Assembly (NCBI GenBank): GCA_963835495.1
Contig: CAWIFQ010000003.1
Coordinates: forward strand, 2,364,993-2,428,992
Direction of reading: 5' to 3'
DNA: 64,000 nt
Source: Acaudatibacter sp963835495
GTDB lineage: Bacteria; Pseudomonadota; Alphaproteobacteria; Caulobacterales; Caulobacteraceae
Shown: piece after piece, positions 45,451-53,653 of the stretch
Layout: the number at the start of each line of letters is the position of its first letter
How positions within the stretch are numbered: position 1 is the first letter of the stretch
Program-made: the position numbers and the translations under genes
The notes under the pieces: generated by a model
The model's database searches: none
The model's input: only the letters and a program-made list of their open reading frames with translations
Told to the model about the DNA's origin: nothing

Positions 45451-46071
45451 GCCGCAGCTGCCGAACCGAGGACACGCTGAGCCTTTCGACGCTGCTGCTG
45501 AGCCTTGCCGAAGAGTGGCGCCGACCGGGTCACCTTTGCCGACATCGCCGCCCACTTCGGGCGACGCGCCTTCGGGGCGGCATTGTTCGTTTTCGCGCTG
45601 CTCAACCTGCTCCCGCTGCCTCCGGGCAGCACGACCGTGCTTGGCCTCCCGCTTCTGATCCTGGCCGCGCAACTCGCCATCGGCGCTCGCACCCTCTGGC
45701 TTCCGCCTTTCCTGGCGCGATGGTCGATGAGACGCTCGGTGATTGACCGGGTCGTCCGGCAGGCCGCGCCATGGGTGACCAGGGTCGAGCGGCTGACGCG
45801 TCGCCGCGCGACCTTCATGTTCGGGCCGATCGGTGATCGCCTGATCGGCGCGGTCTGCACATTGCTGGCGCTGGTGATCGTCCTGCCGATACCCCTCGGC
45901 AACGTCCTGCCCTCGGCGGCCGTCGCGGTGCTCTCGCTCGGATTGGTCCATCGGGACGGCGTCGTCGCGATCCTCGGCTACGGCCTGGCCATCGCCAGCG
46001 CCACGGTCCTGGCGTTCACCGCGGAACTCGTCTGGATCGCGGTGGCGCGGCTGATCAACGCCTTCGCGTGA
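45447..46071 (+). pseudogene. ExoD-like membrane protein, one frameshift
   Basis: ATG 45447 (MSRSCRTEDTLSLSTLLLSLAEE) overlaps the ATPase stop. At about 45515 one base shifts the frame into ADRVTFADIAAHFGRRAFGAALFVFALLNLLPLPPGSTTVLGLPLL, the ExoD core, with further helices to the stop. If the first part is ignored, an ORF starts at 45505. Co-located with the ATPase; probably an inner-membrane stress protein. Confidence 0.8.
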
Positions 46072-46075
46072 TCCG

Positions 46076-47356
46076 TCAGCTCAGCGGAATGACGCCGAAC
46101 ACTTCCAGGGCGCAGCCGGCCCAAAGTCCCACCAGCAGCAATCCGACCCCGGCGGCGACGCGAAAGGCGTAGGCGGGGGTTCCCGCGAAGAACGCCGCGG
46201 GAATCTTGATGGCCATGTTGGCGGTGAGAGCCAGGATGACGCCGGTCGCCGCGACGGGCGCCGCCAGTTTGTGGCCGGCCAGAAGTGTCGCCTGCGAAAC
46301 GGCGGCCGCGTGAGCGTCGGCAAGCCCCATGACCGCCGCGCCGACCAGGGCCCCGGGCGCGCCGAGCCAGCGGATCAGCAGTTCGGAGACGACGCTGAAG
46401 CCGCCGACCAGGGCGACGAACAGGATCACCGCCAGGCCATTGAAGGTCCGGCCAACCGGCTTGGTTTCATCGGCCGTCCGCGGCGCCCCATGGACGAGCC
46501 AACCGGCGTAAGCCAGCATCAGCAACGCCGCCAGCGCCAGAGGCGCCGCCACCCAGACGACCATGTCCGGGCTCACGGCGCTGACGATCGCCGCCAGGTA
46601 GGCCAGGCTGCCGATCAGCGACGCGATCGCGCCCGAGGCGGCGGACGACGCCAGCGAGACCTGGGCGCGCGAGCGGGCGCCCATCGCCACCACGGCCGCC
46701 GTGCTCGACACCAGGCCCGCGGCGAGGCCGGCCACCAGGAACCCATATCGGGCGCCGACCAGGCGCTGAGCGACGTAGCCGGCCGAACTGAGCGCCATGG
46801 CGACCACCGCCAGCCGCCAGAGCGTGAACGGATTCAGCAGTCCCAAAGGATCGATGGCCCGGTTGGGCAACAGCGGCAGAATGACGGCGGCGGCGATGGC
46901 GAAGGTCAGCGCGTCGAGCAGCTCCTGGTCCGAGATCCGCTCGCGCGCCAGGCGGTGCAGCTGCACCCGGAACGCCAGCAGCGCCGTCACCACGACGCCA
47001 GCTTCGAACGCGAGCGCCGGCTTGGACTGCGCCAGGACGCCCAGGGCGAAGGTGGCGAGCAGCGCGACCTCGCCGGTGAGGCCTGGGTCCTGTCGATCGC
47101 CGAGCGCGTAGGCGATCAGCGCGCCGACCGCGACGAACGCGCCTGCCAGCAGCACCACGCCCGGATCGCCCACGGCGGCGCTGATCCCGCCCAGCAGGCC
47201 GACGATGGCGAATGTGCGCAGGCCGGCCGCCGATCGGGTCGTCCCGTCGCCCTTGCGGCGCTCCCGCTCGACGCCGATCAGCAGGCCGATCGCCAGGGCG
47301 ACCAGCAGCGGCCACTCGGGACGGCCCAGGATCGAAGGACCGTCAGGCAGGGGCAT
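46076..47356 (-). CDS. MgtC/SapB family membrane protein with DUF4010 domain
   Basis: 426 residues, about 12 membrane helices. The N-terminal MgtC-like domain shows LLVALAIGLLIGVERERRKGD and SAAGLRTFAIVGLLGGISA, the family signature. The C-terminal half is DUF4010 (SSTAAVVAMGARSRA, GLADAHAAAVSQATLLAGHKL). Function unclear; MgtC-type proteins act in magnesium starvation and stress. It converges with the ExoD-like gene with 4 bp between. Confidence 0.9.
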   Translation of the reverse strand: MPLPDGPSILGRPEWPLLVALAIGLLIGVERERRKGDGTTRSAAGLRTFAIVGLLGGISAAVGDPGVVLLAGAFVAVGALIAYALGDRQDPGLTGEVALLATFALGVLAQSKPALAFEAGVVVTALLAFRVQLHRLARERISDQELLDALTFAIAAAVILPLLPNRAIDPLGLLNPFTLWRLAVVAMALSSAGYVAQRLVGARYGFLVAGLAAGLVSSTAAVVAMGARSRAQVSLASSAASGAIASLIGSLAYLAAIVSAVSPDMVVWVAAPLALAALLMLAYAGWLVHGAPRTADETKPVGRTFNGLAVILFVALVGGFSVVSELLIRWLGAPGALVGAAVMGLADAHAAAVSQATLLAGHKLAAPVAATGVILALTANMAIKIPAAFFAGTPAYAFRVAAGVGLLLVGLWAGCALEVFGVIPLS

Positions 47357-47456
47357 GTCGGGCGACTGGGCCGCGGATCAATGGTTCGCTCGCATCGGCG
47401 CGCCTAGTCATCGACGGCGGCAGGCGCGACCACAACATTCGAGCAGTATTCCTGCC

Positions 47457-47470
47457 TTGATGCAGATCAT
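47457..47470. promoter_or_regulatory. Near-match FixK/FNR-type box
   Basis: TTGATGCAGATCAT, one mismatch at the last base. Between the divergent MgtC-like gene (101 bp) and the DUF6491 gene (124 bp), so it could serve either. Confidence 0.4.
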
Positions 47471-47593
47471 GAGCGAGCGGCCCGGCGCGCCGTTGATCCA
47501 GCGCAAGGAAGCGTACCTGACCCTGGCGCAGGTTTGACGTCCGTCGCTGGCTGAGACCCGCCAGACAAGATCGCCGGCGACAGGAGGCTCAAC

Positions 47594-47998
47594 ATGCAAA
47601 GTCGATGGTTTGCTGCGGCCCTGCTCGGTCTGAGCATGGGAGCATTGCTGGCGGCGCCGGTCGCCAGCGCGACGCCAGCTCAGTCGCCAAAACGCGAGTG
47701 CTTTGCGTCGCGCGACTGGAACGGCTGGAGAGCCAGTCCCGACGCCAAGTCGATCTACATCCGAGTCGGCGTCAGCAAGATCTACCGGATCGATCTCGCG
47801 CACGCCTGCACCGCCCTCCAGAGCGGCGGCGTCTACCTCGTCACGAGGCTCCACGGCAGCCCGTGGATCTGCCACCCGCTCGACCTGGACCTGAGGGTTT
47901 CCGACGGACACGGCTTTAGGACCTCCTGCATGGTCAGCGATATCACGCCGCTCTCCGCCGAGGAGGCCGCCGCCCTGCCAAGGGAGCTTTGGCCCTGA
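47594..47998 (+). CDS. Secreted DUF6491 family protein
   Basis: 134 residues; signal peptide 1-26 (AAPVASA). The mature part has the DUF6491 pattern: CFASRDWNGWRASPDAKSIYIRVGVSKIYRIDLAHAC, then an ICHPLDLDL strand, a TSCMVSDITPLSAEEAAALP end. Four cysteines likely form two disulfides. A second member lies at 49591-50002. Function unknown; periplasmic. Confidence 0.85.
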   Translation: MQSRWFAAALLGLSMGALLAAPVASATPAQSPKRECFASRDWNGWRASPDAKSIYIRVGVSKIYRIDLAHACTALQSGGVYLVTRLHGSPWICHPLDLDLRVSDGHGFRTSCMVSDITPLSAEEAAALPRELWP

Positions 47999-48019
47999 GG
48001 ACCGGCGGCGCGTCTGGGC

Positions 48020-48033
48020 TTGATCAAGGTCAA
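48020..48033. promoter_or_regulatory. FixK/FNR-type box
   Basis: TTGATCAAGGTCAA, exact TTGA-N6-TCAA, 63 bp before the start of the small lipoprotein gene. Confidence 0.5.
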
Positions 48034-48096
48034 TGCTGCACGCGTCGCCGAGCCTAGCGTGCGGCGTTCCGATGTCGGCCCAGAGTGGAGAAGATC

Positions 48097-48480
48097 ATGC
48101 TCAGACGATCCCTGTGTCTCGCTTCCCTGGCGCTGGCTCTGGCGGGAACCGCAACGGTCGAAACCGGTTGCTCGAAGCCCGAACCCAGCAGACCCAGGCC
48201 AGCGCCTCGTTGGGTGAGCGTGAAGAGCGCCATCGCCTCCGTCACAGGCTACGATGCTTCCGCGCTGGAAGTCGCCGCCACGGGCTCGCAGATCATGATC
48301 AAGGTGGTCAACAGCCCGCTCGCCGCTCGGTCGGCGGTCGAGCGTGAGAGCGAGGCGCAGCGGATCGCATCGGCTGTTTCGGCGAGCATCGCCGGCAAGC
48401 CCGAGTTCGCCAGTCTCAACGGTATTCACGTCGACTACGTCGTCAGGAATAGCGACGGCGAGCGGGGCGCGCGTGGTTGA
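48097..48480 (+). CDS. Small lipoprotein-like secreted protein
   Basis: 127 residues from ATG 48097 (GGAG 8 bases before). Signal peptide with a candidate lipobox near TGCSKP, Pro-rich linker, then a compact domain (VSVKSAIASVTGYDASALEVAATGSQIMIKVVNS..GIHVDYV). The domain resembles BON/PepSY-sized folds but I do not assign it. The region is directly downstream of a FixK-type box. Confidence 0.6.
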   Translation: MLRRSLCLASLALALAGTATVETGCSKPEPSRPRPAPRWVSVKSAIASVTGYDASALEVAATGSQIMIKVVNSPLAARSAVERESEAQRIASAVSASIAGKPEFASLNGIHVDYVVRNSDGERGARG

Positions 48481-48582
48481 CGGCGTCGACTTCCGCAAAG
48501 ACCCGGCGGGTGTGTTCCAGCATCACATGACGTGACCAAGGCTGTTCGACGGACGCGAGGACGGTTGCCCTCAGAGATCGCT

Positions 48583-48596
48583 TTGACGTCGATCAG
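48583..48596. promoter_or_regulatory. Near-match FixK/FNR-type box
   Basis: TTGACGTCGATCAG, one mismatch at the last base; 43 bp before the universal stress protein start. Confidence 0.4.
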
Positions 48597-48639
48597 GCTT
48601 TCCAAGCCCCGGACGGATGCGCTGCGAGGAGAGCCGCCG

Positions 48640-49459
48640 ATGTCGTTCAAATCCCTGTTGACCCATGTCGTGGACGACCGTGGGTGCAGTTCGCGCCTTC
48701 GAATGACGGCCTCTGTCGCCCGCGTTCTCGGCGCGGAGGTGATCGGGCTCGGCGCTCAGGCTCCCTGGCCCTACGCCACCGGCGACGCTCGCGGCGGCGA
48801 AGCCTACCAGCAGATTCTGGAGGATACGCGGCGCAAGCATGGATGCCGCCGGCCAATTGTTCCGAGAGCGGCTGAACGATCCGCCCTCGGGTCGAGTTGG
48901 CGTACGGAGGTCGGCTATCCGGATGAAGTTGTTCCGCGGCAGGCCCGCGTGGCCGATCTCATCCTGGCCTATCCGACGCGAGGCGATGTGGATCGGTCCG
49001 TCTACACGCCCCCTGACACGCTGGTGATGGAGGCGGGGCTGCCCGTGCTCCTGCTGCCCCAGCGGGAAGCGGAGTTCCGGGCGGAGCGGATTCTGCTCGG
49101 CTGGAAGAACACCCGAGAAGCGCGTCGGGCGATTTCCGTGACGCTGCCGCTGCTGAAGCTGTCTCAAAGGGTCCTGGTCGCGGCCATCTGCGAGGAGCGG
49201 GAGACCGGGGCGGTCGAGCAGGAGCTGGCAGACGTCTCCCAGCGCCTGGCCAGGCATGGGGTGAGCGTCACGACTCTCGTGGAGATCGGCGCGCTCAGGG
49301 CCCGCCGGCGCCAACCTGCTGCGCATGGCCCAGACCGACAAGAGCGACCTGATCGTGACCGGCGGCTACGGCCACTCGCGGCTGCGCGAATGGGTCCTGG
49401 GCGGGGTGACGCGCGATCTCATCGCCGACGGCGAGCGATACGTCCTGTTTAGCCACTAG
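48640..49459 (+). pseudogene. Tandem universal stress protein (UspA), frameshifted
   Basis: ATG 48640 follows GAGGAGAG. The first Usp domain (MSFKSLLTHVVDD..ASVARVLGAEVIGL) loses frame near 48835 (the alternative frame has MDAAGQLFRERLNDPPSGRV) and regains it at WRTEVGYPDEVV. Second domain: RILLGWKNTREARRAISVTLPLL. Near 49305 the frame breaks again; the other frame gives ANLLRMAQTDKSDLIVTGGYGHSRLREWVLGGVTRDLI, the G-x2-G-x9-G-S/T-like ATP motif, and stops at 49457-49459. Restored length (about 273) is normal for two-domain Usps, which are typical of low-oxygen regulons. Confidence 0.83.
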
Positions 49460-49492
49460 GGTCTTGAGCAGGCCGCAGTTGGCTCACGGAGC

Positions 49493-49506
49493 TTGAGAGA
49501 GATCAA
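49493..49506. promoter_or_regulatory. FixK/FNR-type box
   Basis: TTGAGAGAGATCAA, exact TTGA-N6-TCAA, 84 bp before the second DUF6491 gene. Confidence 0.48.
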
Positions 49507-49590
49507 TGCGGTCCTGCTTGCTTCCACGGCAGGGTCGAGTTGCCCGCTCTGGTCGCCGTGGCTGGGCGGAGTTCGACAAGGAGAAAGGCG

Positions 49591-50002
49591 ATGAGCGTGC
49601 GATCGTCGTGCCGAATTGGCCTGGGAGCTGATCTTGGGGTTTGTGATGGGGGCGGCGAGTGTGCCTGCCACTGCGGTCGCCGCGCCCGCGACGCACTCAA
49701 ATTCCTGCTTCTGGGTCCGCAGCATCGACGGATTCAGGTCGGTCGACAACCAGACCGTCTACGTGAGGGTGGGCGCGCGAAGCGTCTACGAGCTGAAGCT
49801 CTTTGCACCATGCCTCGACGTCGACTGGAGCCATCACATCGGACTGCGGGCGCGAGGGAATTCCTCGATCTGCGAGGGCACGGCCCACAGCCTGGAAATC
49901 TACACGCGCTCAAGCGCAGGCCATCAGCGCTGCCCGGTGAACAGCGTACGAAAGCTGACGTCAGAAGAAGTGTCCGCACTCCCGAAGGGCGCACGACCCT
50001 GA
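49591..50002 (+). pseudogene. Second DUF6491 family protein, frameshift near the start
   Basis: The best ribosome site (GGAGAAAGG) leads to ATG 49591, but that frame leaves the gene; near 49615-49620 a one-base change is needed to enter the signal peptide ILGFVMGAASVPATAVAAP. The mature domain is intact: CFWVRSIDGFRSVDNQTVYVRVGARSVYELKLFAPC and RCPVNSVRKLTSEEVSALPKG, matching the protein at 47594-47998. In the frame as given, translation would need to start at TTG 49616. Confidence 0.72.
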
Positions 50003-50085
50003 CTGGGGATTAGCTTGGGCGGCGCCTGCCACAGAAGCGCCATTTCTCGCCGACGCTCCAGGCAGCGATTACCGGGCGCTCCCGT

Positions 50086-50099
50086 TTGATCTAGATCAT
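50086..50099. promoter_or_regulatory. Near-match FixK/FNR-type box
   Basis: TTGATCTAGATCAT, one mismatch at the last base and otherwise highly symmetric; 50 bp before the cupin gene. Confidence 0.48.
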
Positions 50100-50149
50100 C
50101 GCCAACTCGCCGCGAAGCGTAAAAGCTCGGTCATTACTCTGAGGAAGAT

Positions 50150-50586
50150 ATGATGAAGGGTTTCGTCGAAGACATCGAGAAGCTGACTGGAGCCAACCAA
50201 GGACTTCCGTCGGGTCCTCTACACCGGCGGGCGGCTTCAGCTCGTGCTGATGGCGCTCAAGCGCGATGAGGAAATCGGCGAGGAAATCCACGCCGAACAC
50301 GATCAGTTCTTCCGGATCGAGAAGGGGAAGGGCGAAGTGCGGATCGACGGCAAGCGGACGAAGATCAGGCGCGGCGACGCGATCCTGGTTCCAGCCGGCG
50401 CCCGCCACAACGTCATCAACACCGGGCGCAAGGCGATGAAGCTCTACACGCTCTACGGCCCGCCAGAGCACCGGGATCGCGTGGTGCGCGCCACCAGGGC
50501 CAAGGCGGTAGGCGACCGAAGAGCACTTCGACGGGAAGACGACCGAGAAGGGATCGCCGGCGAAAGCGGGGCCAAGCGAGGCGTAG
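50150..50586 (+). pseudogene. Cupin-domain protein, two frameshifts
   Basis: ATG 50150 after GAGGAAG: MMKGFVEDIEKL. Frame change near 50190 to TKDFRRVLYTGGRLQLVLMALKRDEEIGEEIHAEHDQFFRIEKGKGEVRIDG, then RRGDAILVPAGARHNVINTG: the two cupin motifs with HxEHDQFF metal ligands. A second break near 50505 returns to ATEEHFDGKTTEKGSPAKAG and a stop at 50584. Small cupins of this type bind a metal; substrate unknown. The next ATG follows the stop directly, so the two genes are coupled. Confidence 0.8.
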
Positions 50587-51202
50587 ATGCGACGTCTTGG
50601 ACCCGGTCCGCCAATGGCGGCGATTGTCGATCTCAGGCCAACGCAGATCACCGTCGGCTATCGCGAGGTCGCGGTGAAACGTCGGCGCTGGCGTGAGAGG
50701 GCTGCGGTGGGCGGGCCACGGTCTGAGCAAGTACGTGGTTCCAGTGGTCCGCGGTCCCCTCGGCGAGCTCTTCATCGTCGACCACCACCACATGGCGCGC
50801 GCCCTGCACGAGGAGGGCCTGGACCGTGTCGCTGTCGACGTTGTGGCGGATCTCAGCATGCTCTCGACGGCAGAGTTCTGGGCTGCGTGTGATCGGCGCG
50901 GTTGGGGCCATCCCTACGACGCGACGGGTGAGAAGCGAGCGACGAGAGCGTTCCCCTGGACGATCAACGAGCTCTTGGACGACCCATTTCGGAGCCTGGC
51001 AGGCGACCTGCGCCGCGCCGGCGGTTACGTGAAAGTGACGGCGCCATACAGCGAGTTCCGATGGGCGGACTTTCTGCGCCGACGGATTGAGCGCGCGGCC
51101 GTGGAAGACGATTTCGATCGCGCGCTTGAGACCGCGCTCAGTCTGGCCAGCACCGCCGAGGCTCGGGACCTCCCCGGTGCCTTGGTCGGTACAATCGTCT
51201 GA
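50587..51202 (+). pseudogene. ParB-like nuclease family protein (ParBc_2), one frameshift
   Basis: ATG 50587: MRRLGPGPPMAAIVDLRPTQITVGYREVAVKRRRW, then a frame change near 50700 to LSKYVVPVVRGPLGELFIVDHHHMARALHEEGLDRVAVDVVADLS and so on to the stop at 51202. The DHHH-A-RAL segment and the LRPTQ start are hallmarks of the putative ParB-like nuclease family. No partner ParA. A decayed copy lies at 29520-29800. The activity is unproven. Confidence 0.8.
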
Positions 51203-51270
51203 GCGTGATCAAACAAGGAGGCCCGCGTTGTTCGCCAGCGCGGCCCTCCCCGACCTCGCATCCGGCGGCG

Positions 51271-51284
51271 ATGATCTGGATCAA
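51271..51284. promoter_or_regulatory. Near-match FixK/FNR-type box between convergent genes
   Basis: ATGATCTGGATCAA (one mismatch); a further near-match CTGAGCGTGATCAA spans 51199-51212. Both lie between convergent gene ends, so a promoter role is doubtful. Confidence 0.2.
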
Positions 51285-51286
51285 GC

Positions 51287-51724
51287 TCAGTGCTTGAGCT
51301 TGATCACCAGCCCCCCTGGCGCGAGCGACAGTTTCAGTCCCGAGGTGCTGGAAGTGGCCCGGATTTCGACGCCGGCGCCATTCTTCATGTCGAGCACGCC
51401 AGCGCCGCTGCCCGCCGTCGCTGAGGCGTCCAGCGCCCCGTACGTGCCCTCTATGTCCGCGACCCGGTGCAGGTTGTAGACTTGGCCGGAGAGGTTGTAG
51501 CTGCTGACACCGATTGCGCCGACGGACAGGCCGCTGACCTGCAGCGCGTAACTATGGCCGCGGTACCGCAGCGTTCCGCTGCCCCAGCGCCCGCCTACGA
51601 TGAAGGCCGCCGACCCGCCGTGGAAGCTGATCGTGGCGCTCGGGGCGGCAACGGCCGGCGCCGCCAGCGCGCCAGCCAGCACGATGGCGGCGGCGGCAGC
51701 GCAAATGAACGATGATCGCTTCAT
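51287..51724 (-). CDS. Secreted EipA/DUF1134-like protein
   Basis: 145 residues from ATG 51724 (AAGGAACC upstream). Signal peptide 1-28, then a beta-rich domain: AFIVGGRWGSGTLRYRGHSYALQVSGLSVGAIG, SGQVYNLHRVADIEGTYGALDASATAGSGAG, NGAGVEIRA and GLKLSLAPGGLVIKL. The order matches the DUF1134/EipA-type envelope proteins (related to SYLF lipid-binding domains) by pattern only. Periplasmic. Confidence 0.5.
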   Translation of the reverse strand: MKRSSFICAAAAAIVLAGALAAPAVAAPSATISFHGGSAAFIVGGRWGSGTLRYRGHSYALQVSGLSVGAIGVSSYNLSGQVYNLHRVADIEGTYGALDASATAGSGAGVLDMKNGAGVEIRATSSTSGLKLSLAPGGLVIKLKH

Positions 51725-51753
51725 TTGAAGGTTCCTTGTTGTGTGCGCCGCCA

Positions 51754-52245
51754 TCAGCGGGTGCAGTAATGCCTGTAGCCGTCCCGCCCGACATAGGTGC
51801 CGGTGCTGGAGTTGAAGCTGTGGTACGTCGCGCGGCAGCGGGTTCGCCAGCCGTTGTCGTTGCGGTGGGCGTTGTAGTAGTCGCGGTCGCTGGTTGAGCC
51901 AGCGATGGCGACGCCCAGAATGAAGCCGATGATGCCCGCGGCGACCGTTCTGCCGGTCGTGTCTCGCTCCTCATAGCGGCCGTTCTGCCAGACATACTGA
52001 TGGCGGGTCCGCCGTTGCACGCTCAGCCGTTGACGGCAGTCGCCGGATGGCTCGCCAGGGTAGCAGCCGGCAGCGATCTGAGGACCCTGCCGCCCCTGCT
52101 GGCCTGGCGGACCTTGCCGTCCCTGCTGGCCCGGCGGTCCCTGCCGTCCTTGCTGGCCTGGCGGCCCCTGCATGGGCTGCGCACCGGCGAAGCTCGAGGA
52201 AAGGGTGGCGATCGCCATGACGGCGGTGATCAGGGTCTTTGGCAT
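51754..52245 (-). CDS. BA14K-like protein with collagen-like repeats
   Basis: 163 residues from ATG 52245. Signal peptide 1-23, then three copies of QGPPGQQGR, a CYPGEPSGDCRQR segment, a hydrophobic helix (TVAAGIIGFILGVAIAG) and the BA14K motif WRTRCRATYHSFNSSTGTYVGRDGYRHYC at the end. BA14K proteins are small surface or periplasmic proteins first noted as Brucella antigens. The short Gly-Pro-Pro repeats are unusual. Two FixK-like sites lie 90-120 bp upstream. Confidence 0.78.
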   Translation of the reverse strand: MPKTLITAVMAIATLSSSFAGAQPMQGPPGQQGRQGPPGQQGRQGPPGQQGRQGPQIAAGCYPGEPSGDCRQRLSVQRRTRHQYVWQNGRYEERDTTGRTVAAGIIGFILGVAIAGSTSDRDYYNAHRNDNGWRTRCRATYHSFNSSTGTYVGRDGYRHYCTR

Positions 52246-52335
52246 CAGAACACGAGTCCTCGTTTGGCCGGGAGCCCACGCCCTCCGAGAGGCTCCGGGT
52301 GCTTGGATGGAAGATACGGATTGCAATTGACGCTC

Positions 52336-52365
52336 TTGAACGCGATCAGCCTTGATGCAGGTCAA
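52336..52365. promoter_or_regulatory. Tandem FixK/FNR-type boxes
   Basis: TTGAACGCGATCAG (52336-52349, one mismatch) and TTGATGCAGGTCAA (52352-52365, exact), two bases apart, upstream of the BA14K-like gene. Two adjacent sites suggest cooperative binding or overlapping control. Confidence 0.5.
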
Positions 52366-52665
52366 CAGCAGGCATCGCGTTGTCGTTCTTTTGTCGAGTT
52401 TCCTCTCGGTGTTAGGTTCCAAGTGACATGAATCCGGCTAGTGCGCATTTTGATTTGCATGGCTCCGCGCGGTCTCTTTCGTGAGCTGAATGCCGAAGGC
52501 TCTCCAGCAACGTCTCGTACGCGAAGGACTATTTCAAACTGCCCCAGGAGACGTATCGCGAGCTCGGCTATTGAGCCGCGTTGTAACGAGGACGACTCAC
52601 CGTCGCCGGCCTAGGATGGGGTGGCTCCCCAGTGTCTTCTGCCGTGACGGGCTCTAGTTGGATGT
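52366..52665. other. Gap with a possible tiny gene remnant
   Basis: No full gene. One plus-strand frame ends SNVSYAKDYFKLPQETYRELGY at a stop near 52573, which looks coding, but I cannot find its start or a family. Confidence 0.3.
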
Positions 52666-53292
52666 TCAGCACCATCCGTCCGAGGTGCCTTGCAGAACCC
52701 GAGCCAGGGTCTTGGTCTTGCCGAGTAGCGGCAGCCCGACATAGATGCGCGCGACTATCACGTCGTCGGACTTGAGCCGAGCCGAGACCCGGTAGGTCTT
52801 CCCGTCATCCGGGTTGTAGAACCAGCCATCTTTCCAGCGTTGCGAACCGTTAGGGTGCAGATTCCACAGCATGGTCAGGCCGCATAGCGGGCGCTGCCTC
52901 AGCGCCGGATCAGGGTTGTGTATGTCCTGGTTCAGCACACCCATTGCATTCCGCGGCTTGTACATCCAGAGAACTCGGCCGCACATGAGCCCCTGACAAT
53001 CGAAGATCTGCACAGCCGCCTTCTTGTCGATCAGCCACACGCCCTGGGGAACAGCGGCTTGAGTCATAGCGCGCGGAACTGCAGAGCTCACGCCCTGCGA
53101 CGTTGCCGCAGGCGCCTTCTCAAGCGTGGCCGCAATCGCATGCACCGGCGTGGTCGTCTGGTCAGGCGCTGTGGCTGGCGCAATATCGGAGGCCAGCCTT
53201 GAAGCCGGTTCGCCAGCGGCGACGGCGCCGGCCAAGCATGCCGCGGCGCTGGCGGCGATAGCGGAACGAAGCAAAGTCATAACGGTCATCAC
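52666..53292 (-). CDS. Secreted DUF2147 family protein
   Basis: 208 residues. Signal peptide 1-26, an Ala/Pro/Thr-rich linker of about 65 residues, then the DUF2147 domain: GVWLIDKKAAVQIFDCQGLMCGRVLWMYKPRN, DPALRQRPLCGLTML, RWKDGWFYNPDDGKTYRVSARL and ARVLQGTSDGWC. DUF2147 is a periplasmic calycin-like fold of unknown function, in which these Cys and Trp are conserved. A near-match FixK-type site is 46 bp upstream. Confidence 0.86.
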   Translation of the reverse strand: MMTVMTLLRSAIAASAAACLAGAVAAGEPASRLASDIAPATAPDQTTTPVHAIAATLEKAPAATSQGVSSAVPRAMTQAAVPQGVWLIDKKAAVQIFDCQGLMCGRVLWMYKPRNAMGVLNQDIHNPDPALRQRPLCGLTMLWNLHPNGSQRWKDGWFYNPDDGKTYRVSARLKSDDVIVARIYVGLPLLGKTKTLARVLQGTSDGWC

Positions 53293-53653
53293 TCATGCTG
53301 TGACAGCGCGACTATGCTGAAGAACCAGAGCAGGGCTTTGCGCTCGATCAATCTTCGTACTCGATCCGCAGAAGTCTCGCCCCGATTGGCCAAGCTCTAG
53401 GCTCGTCCATTCCGGCTTCGATGCTGCAGGACTTCAAATCGGAACCTTGGCAGACGCGAAGAAGGACCACCGCCGCCGTAGCCAAGGCTACGCCACTGGT
53501 GCAGACGCGACGCCCCGAGCAGCGTGCCTACAAGAATCCCGGGAGTGGCTTGAGGCAAATCAATGACTCCGTCGCGCCTAGCGAGCGAGGTGATGGCGCG
53601 CTCTGGCGGACACGAGATGCCGGGGTTGCGATGCAGCGAGGGAGAACGCTCGA
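53293..53653. promoter_or_regulatory. Divergent intergenic region with two FixK/FNR-type boxes
   Basis: TTGCGCTCGATCAA at 53338-53351 (one mismatch) is 46 bp before the DUF2147 gene; TTGAGGCAAATCAA at 53550-53563 (exact) is 90 bp before the cytochrome c peroxidase gene. Placement fits one box per divergent promoter. No gene in between. Confidence 0.5.

Noticed and set aside
46271..47407. 378-codon plus-strand frame opposite the MgtC-like gene
   Set aside because: Arg/Gln/Ala-rich shadow with no start signal; the minus strand encodes a clear membrane protein.
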